From an uncultured Maribacter sp. (GTDB lineage: Bacteria; Bacteroidota; Bacteroidia; Flavobacteriales; Flavobacteriaceae), in contig CANLTE010000003.1 of assembly GCA_947493885.1 (NCBI GenBank), positions 186,001-250,000 on the forward strand: 64,000 nucleotides of DNA. Direction: 5' to 3'. Of this stretch, positions 27,971 to 36,855 are shown piece after piece. Position 1 is the stretch's first letter; every line of letters begins with the position of its first letter. The position numbers and the translations under genes are program-made. The notes below the pieces were generated by a model. The model was not told the DNA's origin. It saw nothing but the letters and a program-made list of their open reading frames with translations, and did not search any database.

Positions 27971-29686
27971 ATGACTTCTTCTGAAAAATATTTTTCAATT
28001 TCAGTAAACATATTTTTTTTAACATTAACATTTTATACAGGGTTATCTCAAACTATACCTTATCTAAAAAAAGAGCTAAATAAAACGCAACTAATTGTTG
28101 ATGATAAGCCCTTTTTAATCTTAGGAGGAGAATTCTCTAATTCCATAAGCGGAAGTATTGAGCATATGTCTCCAACTTCAGAGCCATATCCCCGAAAAAA
28201 GTATACTATGGTAAATGGTAGCCTCGGCAATGATAGTAGTAAAAATATGGATTATGATGGTTCCGTATGGAATCAAATGAAGGACTTAAATGTAAATACA
28301 GCTCTAGTGGCTATTTCATGGGAAATGATAGAACCTGAAGAAGGCAAGTTTGATTTTTCTGTAGTGGATGCAATTTTAAAAGGAGCTAGAGAAAAAAATA
28401 TTAAAATAATTCCACTGTGGTTTGGGTCTTGGAAAAATGGAATGTCTAGCTATGTGCCCTTATGGGTTAAAAAGGACTATAAACGTTTTCCTAGAAGTAA
28501 AACAAAAAAGAGTGGTAGTGTTGAAGTGTTATCTCCATTTAGCGTAGAAGCCAGAAATGCCGATGCTAAAGCTTTTGCCGCCTTAATGAAGCATATTAAA
28601 AAAAATGATAGTAATCATAGAACAGTAATTATGGTTCAAGTAGAGAATGAAGTAGGCTTGTTAGATGATTCCAGAGATCGTTCTACTGTTGCAAACAAAC
28701 TGTTTAATAGTGAAGTCCCTAATGATTTAATGAACTACTTAGTTAACAATAGAAAAGTATTAATGCCACAATTAAAGGAAATGTGGACGTTAATGGGAAG
28801 CAAAAAGTCAGGAAGTTGGTCGCAAGTTTTTGGTTCTAGTATTTGGACTGATTTGGTTTTTACCTCTTGGCATTATGCTAACTACATGAACTATGTTGCT
28901 AAAGCGGGTAAAAATGAATATAACTTACCCATGTTTGTTAATGCGTGGCTAGAGTATGAAGATAGGCCAAACCCTGGTGGTTTTCCTACAGGCGGTCCAT
29001 TACCTAGGGTAAAAGATATTTGGAAATCGGGTGCTCCAGATATAGATTTTTTGAGTCCTGATATTTACGGGGGTGATTTTGTAAAATGGTGTAATGAATA
29101 TACATCTCAAGGAGACCCCTTATTTATTCCTGAAACTTGGTGGACAAAACCTGAGTATGTAGCCTATATGTTTTATGCAATTGGAAACTATAACACTTTA
29201 GGTGTTGCTCCCTTTGGTATAGATAGGGTTAACCCTAAAGAAGAACCCTTATTGGCTGAAATGTATAGTGCTGTAAATTATTTATCTAACGATATTAATG
29301 AGAACCAGGGGAATAAAGATAAAATGACCGCATTTTTACTTAATTCAGAAAAACCTTTTACTGAATTTAAAATGGGGGATTATTTGGTAAAAGCAGAATT
29401 ATACAAAAGAAGAGGTAGTTATAGAGTAGAGGATGCTTACGGTATAATTATTAGAACAGGAGCTAATGAATTTACAGTTACAGGTAGTAAGGCCGTTGTT
29501 AGCTTTAAATCTTTAGATAAAAAAAGTAAAGCAGGTATTGGTCCCGTAGATGAATATATTGAGTATGATGGGAATTGGATTAAGGGACGTAGGTTAGGAG
29601 GAGATGAAACTAATAGAGGTATTGGAGTATTTCTCCCAGTAGAAGGAATTGGTGTTCAAAAAGTAATAACTTACAAGTACAAATAA
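27971..29686 (+). CDS. Glycoside hydrolase, GH35-like with DUF5597
   Basis: A 571-residue secreted enzyme (signal peptide to about residue 28) with a clan GH-A (beta/alpha)8 barrel: substrate strand LIVDDKPFLILGGEFSNS, then VNTALVAISWEMIEPEEGKFDF. The acid/base is predicted as E227 in QVENEVG (after N226) and the nucleophile as E388 in PETWW. The C-terminal 130 residues form the DUF5597 beta-sandwich. Such proteins act as beta-galactosidases or related exo-enzymes in flavobacterial polysaccharide loci. It lies 160 bp behind the cluster, so it may share or lack its control. Confidence 0.85.
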   Translation: MTSSEKYFSISVNIFFLTLTFYTGLSQTIPYLKKELNKTQLIVDDKPFLILGGEFSNSISGSIEHMSPTSEPYPRKKYTMVNGSLGNDSSKNMDYDGSVWNQMKDLNVNTALVAISWEMIEPEEGKFDFSVVDAILKGAREKNIKIIPLWFGSWKNGMSSYVPLWVKKDYKRFPRSKTKKSGSVEVLSPFSVEARNADAKAFAALMKHIKKNDSNHRTVIMVQVENEVGLLDDSRDRSTVANKLFNSEVPNDLMNYLVNNRKVLMPQLKEMWTLMGSKKSGSWSQVFGSSIWTDLVFTSWHYANYMNYVAKAGKNEYNLPMFVNAWLEYEDRPNPGGFPTGGPLPRVKDIWKSGAPDIDFLSPDIYGGDFVKWCNEYTSQGDPLFIPETWWTKPEYVAYMFYAIGNYNTLGVAPFGIDRVNPKEEPLLAEMYSAVNYLSNDINENQGNKDKMTAFLLNSEKPFTEFKMGDYLVKAELYKRRGSYRVEDAYGIIIRTGANEFTVTGSKAVVSFKSLDKKSKAGIGPVDEYIEYDGNWIKGRRLGGDETNRGIGVFLPVEGIGVQKVITYKYK

Positions 29687-29690
29687 AATT

Positions 29691-29720
29691 AAAAAGGGTT
29701 AGTAATTACTAACCCTTTTT
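29691..29720. terminator. Bidirectional terminator
   Basis: A perfect 30-base palindrome with AAAAAGGGTTAGTAA as left arm and its complement as right arm, giving T runs on both strands. It lies between the converging glycosidase gene (plus) and the minus-strand gene at 29742-31214. Confidence 0.9.
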
Positions 29721-29741
29721 ATATAGAATATTCTTTTAGAG

Positions 29742-31214
29742 CTACTTTTTTGAACTACTTTTTACCTCAATTTCGTTCTTTTTAGCAAATAAATTTCTTT
29801 CTTTTATCATTTCTGCAATTCCCTCTGGTAACATTTCTTCCCATCCATCTTCTCCTTTGATAATTTTTTTCAACACATCTCTTGAGAATATGTGCATAAT
29901 ATCTGGGTCGTAATCTATAATATCCATTACTTTTCCATTATACTTGAAAAACTTGTACAACTCCTTCATTCTTGGATGTACCCTAACATTATTACTTGTC
30001 ATTATCTGACCTGTTTCAGCATTTTTCATTGGATACAAATAAACCTGAAGGTCTTTAAAGAAAAGTTTACCAAAAGCTTCCAATATCCCTCCGCTTAAAT
30101 GTCTATAGTATTTTTCATCAAAAATATCTACCAAATTATTAACCCCCATGGTTAATCCAATACGAGCTTTGGTATAATTATTAAAATATTCAACTAATTT
30201 ATAATACTCCTGAAATTTAGAAATCATTACCGAATGGCCTAAAGAACATAATAGTTCAGCCCTATCCATAAAATCTTGTTCATCTATTTCCCCAGATCCA
30301 GCTTTTAAGTTTGCTAGCGTAATTTCAAAAACAACAATGGTTTTTTCTTCTTCAACCGTTTGATCTCTAATAAATATATCTAGAGATTTTTGAAACATAT
30401 CAACATTAACCTTGGTAACGGGTCTAAAACTACCCCTTAGCGCAAGAATGTTCTTTTTGTACAATACTGCCGCAGGAAGCAAGTTATTTCCATCAGGGCC
30501 AAACATAACGGCATCTGTCATATCATTTTTAATAAGCTGCAAGCTCATTAACCGGTTGTCTACATTTTTAAAATTTGGTCCTGAAAAATTAACCATGTCA
30601 ATCTCTAAAGTATCTTTATCAATATGATCATAAAGATATCTCAACAGATTTTTGGGTTTATGATACTTGTAAAAGGCACCATAAATAAGATTTACCCCTA
30701 GAATTCCCAAAGTTTCTTGTTGTAAGCGAGCTTCATTTTGTTTAAAACGAATATGAAGTACAATCTCATCATATTCTTTTTGATTAGGTTCTAGTTCAAA
30801 ACGAATTCCGACCCAACCATGTCCCTTATATCTTTTAGAAAAATCAATTGTGGCCACCGTATTGGCATAAGAGAAAAACAATCGGTCAGGATTATGGTCT
30901 CTGCTAATGCGCTCTTCCATTAAACGCATTTCATGCTCCAGCATCGTTTTTAAGCGTGCCTGAGAAACGTAACGCCCATCAGCTTCTGCTCCGTATATAG
31001 CATCACTAAAATCCTTGTCATAAGCACTCATAGCTTTTGCAATTGTACCTGAAGCACCACCCGACCTAAAAAAATGCCTGGCAGTCTCTTGTCCAGCACC
31101 AATTTCGGCAAATGTTCCGTAAATATCTGGATTTAGGTTAATCCTTAGTGTTTTGGCTTTTATTGAAGGTATGTTTTCAAATACTGACTCCTTTTTCTTA
31201 AGTACTGAGGACAT
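29742..31214 (-). CDS. Conserved protein of unknown function (490 residues)
   Basis: A soluble-looking protein with no signal peptide or clear membrane helix. Conserved-looking blocks include LRINLNPDIYGTFAEIGAGQETARHFF (residues about 24-50; key residues G-A-G-Q-E) and GASGTIAKAMSAYDKDFSDAIYG. Related full-length proteins occur widely in flavobacteria under conflicting names, so I assign no activity. The glycine-rich GAGQE and SGGASGT stretches could bind a nucleotide. Single gene, divergent from the metallo-hydrolase. Confidence 0.75.
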   Translation of the reverse strand: MSSVLKKKESVFENIPSIKAKTLRINLNPDIYGTFAEIGAGQETARHFFRSGGASGTIAKAMSAYDKDFSDAIYGAEADGRYVSQARLKTMLEHEMRLMEERISRDHNPDRLFFSYANTVATIDFSKRYKGHGWVGIRFELEPNQKEYDEIVLHIRFKQNEARLQQETLGILGVNLIYGAFYKYHKPKNLLRYLYDHIDKDTLEIDMVNFSGPNFKNVDNRLMSLQLIKNDMTDAVMFGPDGNNLLPAAVLYKKNILALRGSFRPVTKVNVDMFQKSLDIFIRDQTVEEEKTIVVFEITLANLKAGSGEIDEQDFMDRAELLCSLGHSVMISKFQEYYKLVEYFNNYTKARIGLTMGVNNLVDIFDEKYYRHLSGGILEAFGKLFFKDLQVYLYPMKNAETGQIMTSNNVRVHPRMKELYKFFKYNGKVMDIIDYDPDIMHIFSRDVLKKIIKGEDGWEEMLPEGIAEMIKERNLFAKKNEIEVKSSSKK

Positions 31215-31281
31215 AGTATGATTTTATGTTTGCTTTTAACAAAAGTAGTGAGATTCCTTTACTAAGTAAACAAATATGTTA

Positions 31282-31289
31282 TAAATTTG
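31282..31289 (+). promoter_or_regulatory. -7 element TAAATTTG ahead of the metallo-hydrolase
   Basis: Exact match to TAnnTTTG, only 12 bp ahead of the first possible start codon, so the transcript would have a very short leader or none. Confidence 0.5.
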
Positions 31290-31307
31290 AATTAAATCAA
31301 TTTGCAT

Positions 31308-32072
31308 TTGAAAGTTACTTTTTTGGGTACAGGCACATCGCAAGGCATTCCAGTTATTGGAAGTGAGCACCCTGTATGTTTAAGCTCTAACACTAAGGAT
31401 AAAAGATTGCGTAGTTCCGTACTTATTTCCTGGAAAGAATATAATTATGTAATTGATTGTGGTCCAGATTTTAGGCAGCAAATGCTTACTCATAATGTCA
31501 CAAAATTACATGGAATATTGTTTACACATGAGCATGCGGATCATACGGCGGGAATAGATGATATTCGTCCTTTTTTCTTTAGACAAGGGGACATTCCTAT
31601 TTATGCCCATGAACGTGTTTTATACTCATTAAAAAAACGTTTTGACTATATTTTTGCAGATGAACATCGTTATCCTGGAGCTCCTGCTGTCCAAATCAAC
31701 GAAATAAAAAACAATACCCCCTTTACACTTGGAAGCAAGAAAATTATACCGATTGAAGTGCTGCATAACAGGTTACAGGTATTTGGATATCGAATAGAAA
31801 ACTTCACCTATTTAACGGATGTGAAAACAATAAGTGATATTGAAATAGAGAAAATTAAAAATTCTGATGTTTTAGTTATAAATGCATTACGGGAGGAGCC
31901 TCACCATTCTCATTTAAATTTAACTGAAGCTTTAGCACTTGTTGAAAAAATTAATCCGCAAAAAGCGTATTTCACACATATAAGTCATTTGTTAGGTTTT
32001 CATGAAGAGGTAGAAAAAAAACTTCCAAAAAATGTACATTTGGCGTATGATAATTTAGTACTAGAATTATAG
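31308..32072 (+). CDS. MBL-fold metallo-hydrolase (PhnP/cyclic-phosphodiesterase-like)
   Basis: About 254 residues of the metallo-beta-lactamase fold. The metal site T-H-E-H-A-D-H is complete (H76, H78, D80, H81 counted from the TTG at 31302), with the N-terminal FLGTGTSQGIPVIG strand typical of the phosphoribosyl cyclic phosphate phosphodiesterase (PhnP) group, a later TDVKTI and HLNLTEAL region. The start is a TTG; the one at 31308 (MKVTFLGTG) matches relatives, and 31302 is possible. The small TM protein follows by 4 bp. Confidence 0.85.
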   Translation: MKVTFLGTGTSQGIPVIGSEHPVCLSSNTKDKRLRSSVLISWKEYNYVIDCGPDFRQQMLTHNVTKLHGILFTHEHADHTAGIDDIRPFFFRQGDIPIYAHERVLYSLKKRFDYIFADEHRYPGAPAVQINEIKNNTPFTLGSKKIIPIEVLHNRLQVFGYRIENFTYLTDVKTISDIEIEKIKNSDVLVINALREEPHHSHLNLTEALALVEKINPQKAYFTHISHLLGFHEEVEKKLPKNVHLAYDNLVLEL

Positions 32073-32076
32073 TTTC

Positions 32077-32571
32077 ATGAAAAATAAAATATTTATATAC
32101 TTATTTGCTTTTATTTCATTGGTTTGTCTGTATCTGTTTGTTAGCAGTGGAAATCTTGCTAAATCTACGAATACCACTATAGGTAAACTTAAGAATGAAA
32201 TAATTAAACTTCAAGATTCTGTACAAGGAGCGCAGCTGAAAGCTTTAGAAATGCAATATTTTTCTCTTGAGAATAATGATGATGCCTTAGCATATTATGA
32301 TCATTTGAACATTAAAAATCCAAATGAATATATCTCCGATAAATTATTGGAAACTAATGAGAAAAAAGGTGATAACCCTTTGGTACCTTATGAAGGTATG
32401 GAAAACTCCTTTAAAATCAACAAGATAAAAATACTTAACCACAAGTGGATTATTGCCGATTTTTCAGATGGAAAATATTGGGGAGAAGTTTTGGTTAAAT
32501 ACGAATTAAAAGATGATTTATCTGTAGATTTTACACTCATGGATCATTTACTCTATACCAGAAGTAATTAA
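32077..32571 (+). CDS. Membrane-anchored protein of unknown function
   Basis: A 164-residue protein with one N-terminal membrane helix (FIYLFAFISLVCLYLFVSS), then a heptad-like coiled-coil (about 30-60, KLKNEIIKLQDSVQGAQLKALEMQ) and a compact C-terminal domain (NKIKILNHKWIIADFSDGKYWGEVLVKYEL). It may be a signal-anchor protein facing the periplasm. Stop codons of this gene and the next, which converges, overlap in TTAA at 32568-32571. Co-transcribed with the metallo-hydrolase by spacing. Confidence 0.65.
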   Translation: MKNKIFIYLFAFISLVCLYLFVSSGNLAKSTNTTIGKLKNEIIKLQDSVQGAQLKALEMQYFSLENNDDALAYYDHLNIKNPNEYISDKLLETNEKKGDNPLVPYEGMENSFKINKIKILNHKWIIADFSDGKYWGEVLVKYELKDDLSVDFTLMDHLLYTRSN

Positions 32572-33227
32572 ATTTTATCTTCTAACCACTTTTTAAACGC
32601 ATGAAAATTTTGTGGAGCCACTCCGTGACCAACAGGAAACTCTTCATAAACGTAATGTATTCCTAAACGCTTTAAAATGTCTGGAGCTTTTTGAGCCCAT
32701 TCTGGAGGAATTACCTGATCTACCTGACCATGAGATGCATAAATGTTTAACAAAGAGTGATTTTTTTCTTTGTAATTAGTCTCTAGAATACCTTCGTTAA
32801 TATAACCACTAAGGGCAACAACATTTTTAATTTTTTCTGGATAAGAAAGTGCAACCGCATAACTTAGAATGGTACCTTGACTAAAACCGAGTAATGTAAC
32901 ATTATTCTCATCTAAACCATATGCATTACATGCTTCGTCGATAAATTTTATGATTTTTTTTCTGGATTCAATGGCTTGTTCATCATCACTCCATTTACCA
33001 TGTAAATTATCAAAATTTATGGCATACCAGGCATGGCCAAAAGGTTGCATAGGGTAGGGAGCCTGCACTGAAATAATACAAAGTTTATTATTAAGTTCTG
33101 GAGCAAAAGAAAACAAGTCCTCCTCATTACTTCCGTACCCATGAAACATAAATAGTACAGGAGCTTTACCGTTGGTAATAGATGAAGGTTTAATGATATG
33201 TTTTAAAGAAAGCGGTGCAGTTGTCAT
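32568..33227 (-). CDS. Alpha/beta hydrolase, carboxylesterase type
   Basis: A 219-residue enzyme of the phospholipase/carboxylesterase (YpfH/EstB-like) group: oxyanion region FMFHGYGSNEEDLF (about residues 26-39), nucleophile elbow G-F-S-Q-G (about 113-117), then aspartate in HGQVDQVIPP and histidine in VGHGVAP. Likely cleaves small carboxylic or lipid esters in the cytoplasm. It starts 1 bp after the DUF4870-like gene, within the minus-strand group that begins with the BatA-type gene. Confidence 0.9.
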   Translation of the reverse strand: MTTAPLSLKHIIKPSSITNGKAPVLFMFHGYGSNEEDLFSFAPELNNKLCIISVQAPYPMQPFGHAWYAINFDNLHGKWSDDEQAIESRKKIIKFIDEACNAYGLDENNVTLLGFSQGTILSYAVALSYPEKIKNVVALSGYINEGILETNYKEKNHSLLNIYASHGQVDQVIPPEWAQKAPDILKRLGIHYVYEEFPVGHGVAPQNFHAFKKWLEDKI

Positions 33228-33228
33228 A

Positions 33229-33543
33229 TTATTGAATAAACGTAAACCATTTTTGAAAATAAGAACCTAAGATAGGCACAAGTTGCTTTTTGTATCCAAG
33301 TGCCCCAATAAATCCATAAACCCATAAAACAATATAGCATAGGTAAAGACCATAGAGACCATATTGATTATACCAAACACTTGAAAATAAGGCAAAAGCA
33401 TGAAACATTAAATGTAGTCCAAAAGCCTGTCTTGTATGAAAACGTGCAAATTCATTTTTAGGTTCTCGGTTCATTGTCATGGCAATAATAGCTCCAACAA
33501 TGGTCATATAAGATATTATAGCGGTAGTTTTTCCTTCTTGCAT
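33229..33543 (-). CDS. Small membrane protein, DUF4870-like
   Basis: A 104-residue protein with three hydrophobic helices and the motif N-E-F-A-R-F-H-T-R-Q-A-F-G (about residues 29-41), typical of DUF4870 (TIC20-like) proteins. No function is established for the family. Lies between the dihydroorotase relative and the esterase on the same strand. Confidence 0.8.
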   Translation of the reverse strand: MQEGKTTAIISYMTIVGAIIAMTMNREPKNEFARFHTRQAFGLHLMFHAFALFSSVWYNQYGLYGLYLCYIVLWVYGFIGALGYKKQLVPILGSYFQKWFTFIQ

Positions 33544-33606
33544 GGATTCTTAAATTTTAAGCAAGGTATATATTTTTAAAAAGTTTTAACGTAATCTAAA
33601 ATGAAA

Positions 33607-34860
33607 TTATAAAACCTTTTTATTCCCCAAAATTACTCCGTATACATTCCCTTTTAATCTTTTATTTAAAAACATACTGTTTTTTGAGGTTGAACTAATA
33701 TTAGAGTTATCAAAATCATATTCATAATCAGGATTAAAAAGTGTTATGTTAGCTTTTTCTCCTTCTTTAAAGTCAACGCCTTTTATTCCGTAACGCTCAC
33801 GTCCTTTAGTAAGTAGATCTACAGTGGTTTCCATATCAAAAATAGATTGCAGTGCTCCAAAAGCACTTTCTAGACCTATGGTTCCGTATTCAGCATTATC
33901 AAACTCCACTCTTTTATTCTCAATATTCATTGGAATGTGATCCGACGTAACAAAATCGATTACCCCGTCTTTTATCCCTTTAACAAGAGCCTTTACATCC
34001 TTTGATGTTCGTAGAGGAGGCGATACCTTATAATTGGTATCAAAATCATCTAAAACATCATCAATAAAAATTAAATTATGTATCGCTACACTACAACTAA
34101 CATTTAGTCCTTTTTTCTTGGCGTCTGCAATAAGTTTAACCGATTTTTCCGTAGATATTGTTGGAATATGTAGTTTACCCCCAGTATATTCTAGAATAAA
34201 CAAATCACGGGCTATTTGAAGCTCTTCGGATAAAGCCGGAATTCCCTTTAAACCTAATTTAGTTGATACCACTCCCTCATTAACTACACCTTTTCCTGCA
34301 ATTTTGGTATCTAAAGGAAAAGAATAAACAAGTCCATCAAAGTTTTGTGCATACTGCAATGCAATTTTAACCAGGTTAGCGTTGGATATTGAATGTTTAA
34401 AATCGTAGAAACCAACAGCACCAGCGTTATTCATATCAAACATTTCTGATAAATCATTTCCCTCCGCCTTCATGGTAAGGTTTCCTAATGGATATAGATT
34501 TGTAATTTGATTTTGTGAGGCATTTACCAAGAAGGTAATCGCCGAACTATTATCAACGCTAGGTATACTGTTTGGGTTAAGAACAATATCTGTAAATCCA
34601 CTTTTTGCAGCTGTTTTTAGACCATTACTTAAGGTTTCTCTTTCTTCATAACCAGGTTCTCCAAAAGAAACGCCGCTATCAAACCAACCAATGGAAACAT
34701 GTAAATTTTCTAAAGATATTACGTTGGTTTTGGGGCTGGCATCAATTTTAGTTGCTATTTTTTCTATAGTACCATTTTTAATTAAAATGTCTCTTTTTTT
34801 AAGATGCAAAGCGGCAGAGGCATTGTTTACTATTATGGCAGATTTTAGTAGTATTTCCAT
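33607..34860 (-). CDS. pyrC-like: Dihydroorotase-like protein with degenerate metal site (probable pseudoenzyme)
   Basis: A 417-residue amidohydrolase-fold protein of the class I/II dihydroorotase group. The normally invariant D-x-H-x-H-x-R-E-P-G at the start of the barrel reads D61-S-G-V-S-F-G-E-P-G here: both metal histidines and the substrate-binding arginine are replaced. HIPTIST keeps its histidine, AIHNL replaces TPHHL, and SDHIPM (about residue 305) keeps the aspartate but loses the second histidine. It is therefore unlikely to be catalytic. Known non-catalytic dihydroorotases support aspartate transcarbamoylase assembly; whether that applies here is inference. Overlaps no gene, 24 bp after the BatA-type gene. 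Confidence 0.85.
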   Translation of the reverse strand: MEILLKSAIIVNNASAALHLKKRDILIKNGTIEKIATKIDASPKTNVISLENLHVSIGWFDSGVSFGEPGYEERETLSNGLKTAAKSGFTDIVLNPNSIPSVDNSSAITFLVNASQNQITNLYPLGNLTMKAEGNDLSEMFDMNNAGAVGFYDFKHSISNANLVKIALQYAQNFDGLVYSFPLDTKIAGKGVVNEGVVSTKLGLKGIPALSEELQIARDLFILEYTGGKLHIPTISTEKSVKLIADAKKKGLNVSCSVAIHNLIFIDDVLDDFDTNYKVSPPLRTSKDVKALVKGIKDGVIDFVTSDHIPMNIENKRVEFDNAEYGTIGLESAFGALQSIFDMETTVDLLTKGRERYGIKGVDFKEGEKANITLFNPDYEYDFDNSNISSTSKNSMFLNKRLKGNVYGVILGNKKVL

Positions 34861-34883
34861 GGTGTTATACTTTCTAAATAATT

Positions 34884-36800
34884 TTACTTAATAATTTTTT
34901 GTATTAAAATTTCCAGACATGCAAATAGTAGCGCTCCAATAACAAACCATTTCCATAACTCGTTAATTGCATTATTAGCATTTAACACTCTAAATAGTTC
35001 TTTAACCGAGCTTTTAGACGAATTAGGAGCTATCTCTTGCATATTAGAATATATTAAATTGCTTTCTTCTCTAGAATGATTAAAACTAATGGTCTTAATG
35101 GTTTCGTCATCTTTTTTAACCTCATAAATTCCGTCTACAGAAGGGGTGTCTTTAAATGCCAAATTTACTCTATTAGAAAATGATTGCTGTTCCGGTATAA
35201 ACTCGTAATCATTTTTAGTAACCTTTAAAATATTGTCTTTTTCAATACTTACTGGAATATCAACATTAATAGTATTTCCCATTACTTGATAGAGGGCAGG
35301 TAATGCAAGACTATTTTTACCAATGTTATAAAAAGTAGGAACAATAAGTGGTGAATTTTTAAAGTTTGAATTTTCCTTGGAAATTGCTGCTGTAAAAAAA
35401 TACATTCTATTATTTCCTAATAAAAAAGGGGCATTATTTTCAAAAGAAAGCACCTTAGGTAATCTTGAATTTGTATTATAGTAAGAGGATACTTTTGGAT
35501 ATTGAAAATTAGTCACTTTTGAAGTAAAAACGTTTTTATACAACAAATGGTTAAAACTAATATTGGTGATATTGCGCTCCTCAGTAATCCTACTTCCATA
35601 GTTTATAGGGGTTAACGTTGAGGCAAATCGATTGTAAGAAGCTAAATCTGGATTTATACTTGGAATTAAAACTATACTTCCTCCATTATCATAAAACGAT
35701 TTTAAAACGGCATATAGTGAATTTGGGATGGATGAAAGTTCATTAATAACAATTAAATTCTGGTCCTCAATACTACTGTAATTTAATGTTTTTAGGGTTG
35801 TTGAATTAAAAATAAACTCGTCTCCGGTATAAATACGCTTTAGATAATTATGGTTAGTATCATCCCCAGAAATAGAGGTGACCCTAATTTTTTCTGTTTC
35901 TTCAATATTAAAGTAAAAGGTGTTGTCATAGGATAAACCTTCATCTTCAATTTTTAATATTCCTTTAATAGTCCGGTTTGCCGGAATGGTGAAAATTATT
36001 TTTGAAGAATTGCTTTTTGAGAATTTGGCAGCAGTTTTGGCTATAAGCTTTTCATCATTATAAAGAGAAACAGGAATACTTTCAACAGTTATGTTAGAGG
36101 TGAGGTTAACTGCTAACTGAAAATTATCATCTATTACATCTTCAATAAAAACGGAATCTATAGCAACATTTTTAATTTTATTTACCCTTTTTTGAACAAA
36201 ATACAAATTAGAATCTATTTCTTTTTTTAATATATTTCCTTGAAAATCAGATATTAAAACAACATTACTTAAAGTGTTATTTCTGTCTGATAAAAGGGTC
36301 CTTGCTTTTAGTGATGCCTCATTTAAATTTAGTTGTTTGGAGGAGTATTTAAGCTTTAATAAATCGTTCTTAATATCTTTTATGGTGACATTACGAAACA
36401 CTTTTTCATTGGTGAAAACGCTTATTTCATCATTGCTTGGCAAAGCTTTTAATACATCTTGTACCGCAGATTCTAGGAGTGTACTGCCATTAGTTTTTGC
36501 CTGCATACTAAAGGAATCATCCAAATATATAATAGTCTCTTGCTGCTGCAAGGCTGTTTTTTTTGCAAAAAAAGGCTGAGCAAAACTTACTATAATACAA
36601 GCATATATCGCTAACCTAGTAAAAAGTAATAACCATTTTTTTAAAGTATTACTTTTTCGGGATTCAGAAATTACTTTTTGTAGCAATTTTACATTAGTAA
36701 AAGGCGTTTTCTTAAATTTTCGGAGCTGAAAAAGATGAATTAAAATAGGAATTAATAGTAGAAGTAAGGCCCAAAGAAGTTCTGGATGTTTAAACTGCAT
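34884..36800 (-). CDS. BatA-domain membrane protein with von Willebrand-like region
   Basis: A 638-residue inner-membrane protein. It begins with the BatA/aerotolerance-type domain (residues 1-77, FKHPELLWALLLLLIPILIHLFQLRK, two helices), then a von Willebrand-type segment with a partial MIDAS start (YLDDSFSMQA, about 90-99), a long mixed region and a final helix (WKWFVIGALLFACLEILI). Such proteins occur in flavobacteria near MoxR/Bat systems, but no MoxR or BatB is visible here. Leads the minus-strand group ending with the esterase gene. Confidence 0.85.
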   Translation of the reverse strand: MQFKHPELLWALLLLLIPILIHLFQLRKFKKTPFTNVKLLQKVISESRKSNTLKKWLLLFTRLAIYACIIVSFAQPFFAKKTALQQQETIIYLDDSFSMQAKTNGSTLLESAVQDVLKALPSNDEISVFTNEKVFRNVTIKDIKNDLLKLKYSSKQLNLNEASLKARTLLSDRNNTLSNVVLISDFQGNILKKEIDSNLYFVQKRVNKIKNVAIDSVFIEDVIDDNFQLAVNLTSNITVESIPVSLYNDEKLIAKTAAKFSKSNSSKIIFTIPANRTIKGILKIEDEGLSYDNTFYFNIEETEKIRVTSISGDDTNHNYLKRIYTGDEFIFNSTTLKTLNYSSIEDQNLIVINELSSIPNSLYAVLKSFYDNGGSIVLIPSINPDLASYNRFASTLTPINYGSRITEERNITNISFNHLLYKNVFTSKVTNFQYPKVSSYYNTNSRLPKVLSFENNAPFLLGNNRMYFFTAAISKENSNFKNSPLIVPTFYNIGKNSLALPALYQVMGNTINVDIPVSIEKDNILKVTKNDYEFIPEQQSFSNRVNLAFKDTPSVDGIYEVKKDDETIKTISFNHSREESNLIYSNMQEIAPNSSKSSVKELFRVLNANNAINELWKWFVIGALLFACLEILIQKIIK

Positions 36801-36855
36801 TCCTTAATTTGATTTAACAAATATAATTAATAACTATTAAGAGCCACATAAAAAA

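Noticed and set aside
12652-29686. Ordinary polysaccharide utilisation locus
   Set aside because: Only one glycosidase, outside the tight block; no sulfatase, polysaccharide lyase or carbohydrate sensor, so a sugar-only role is not supported.
29691-29720. Perfect palindrome considered as an attachment or recombination site
   Set aside because: Its position between converging genes and T-rich arms fit a bidirectional terminator.
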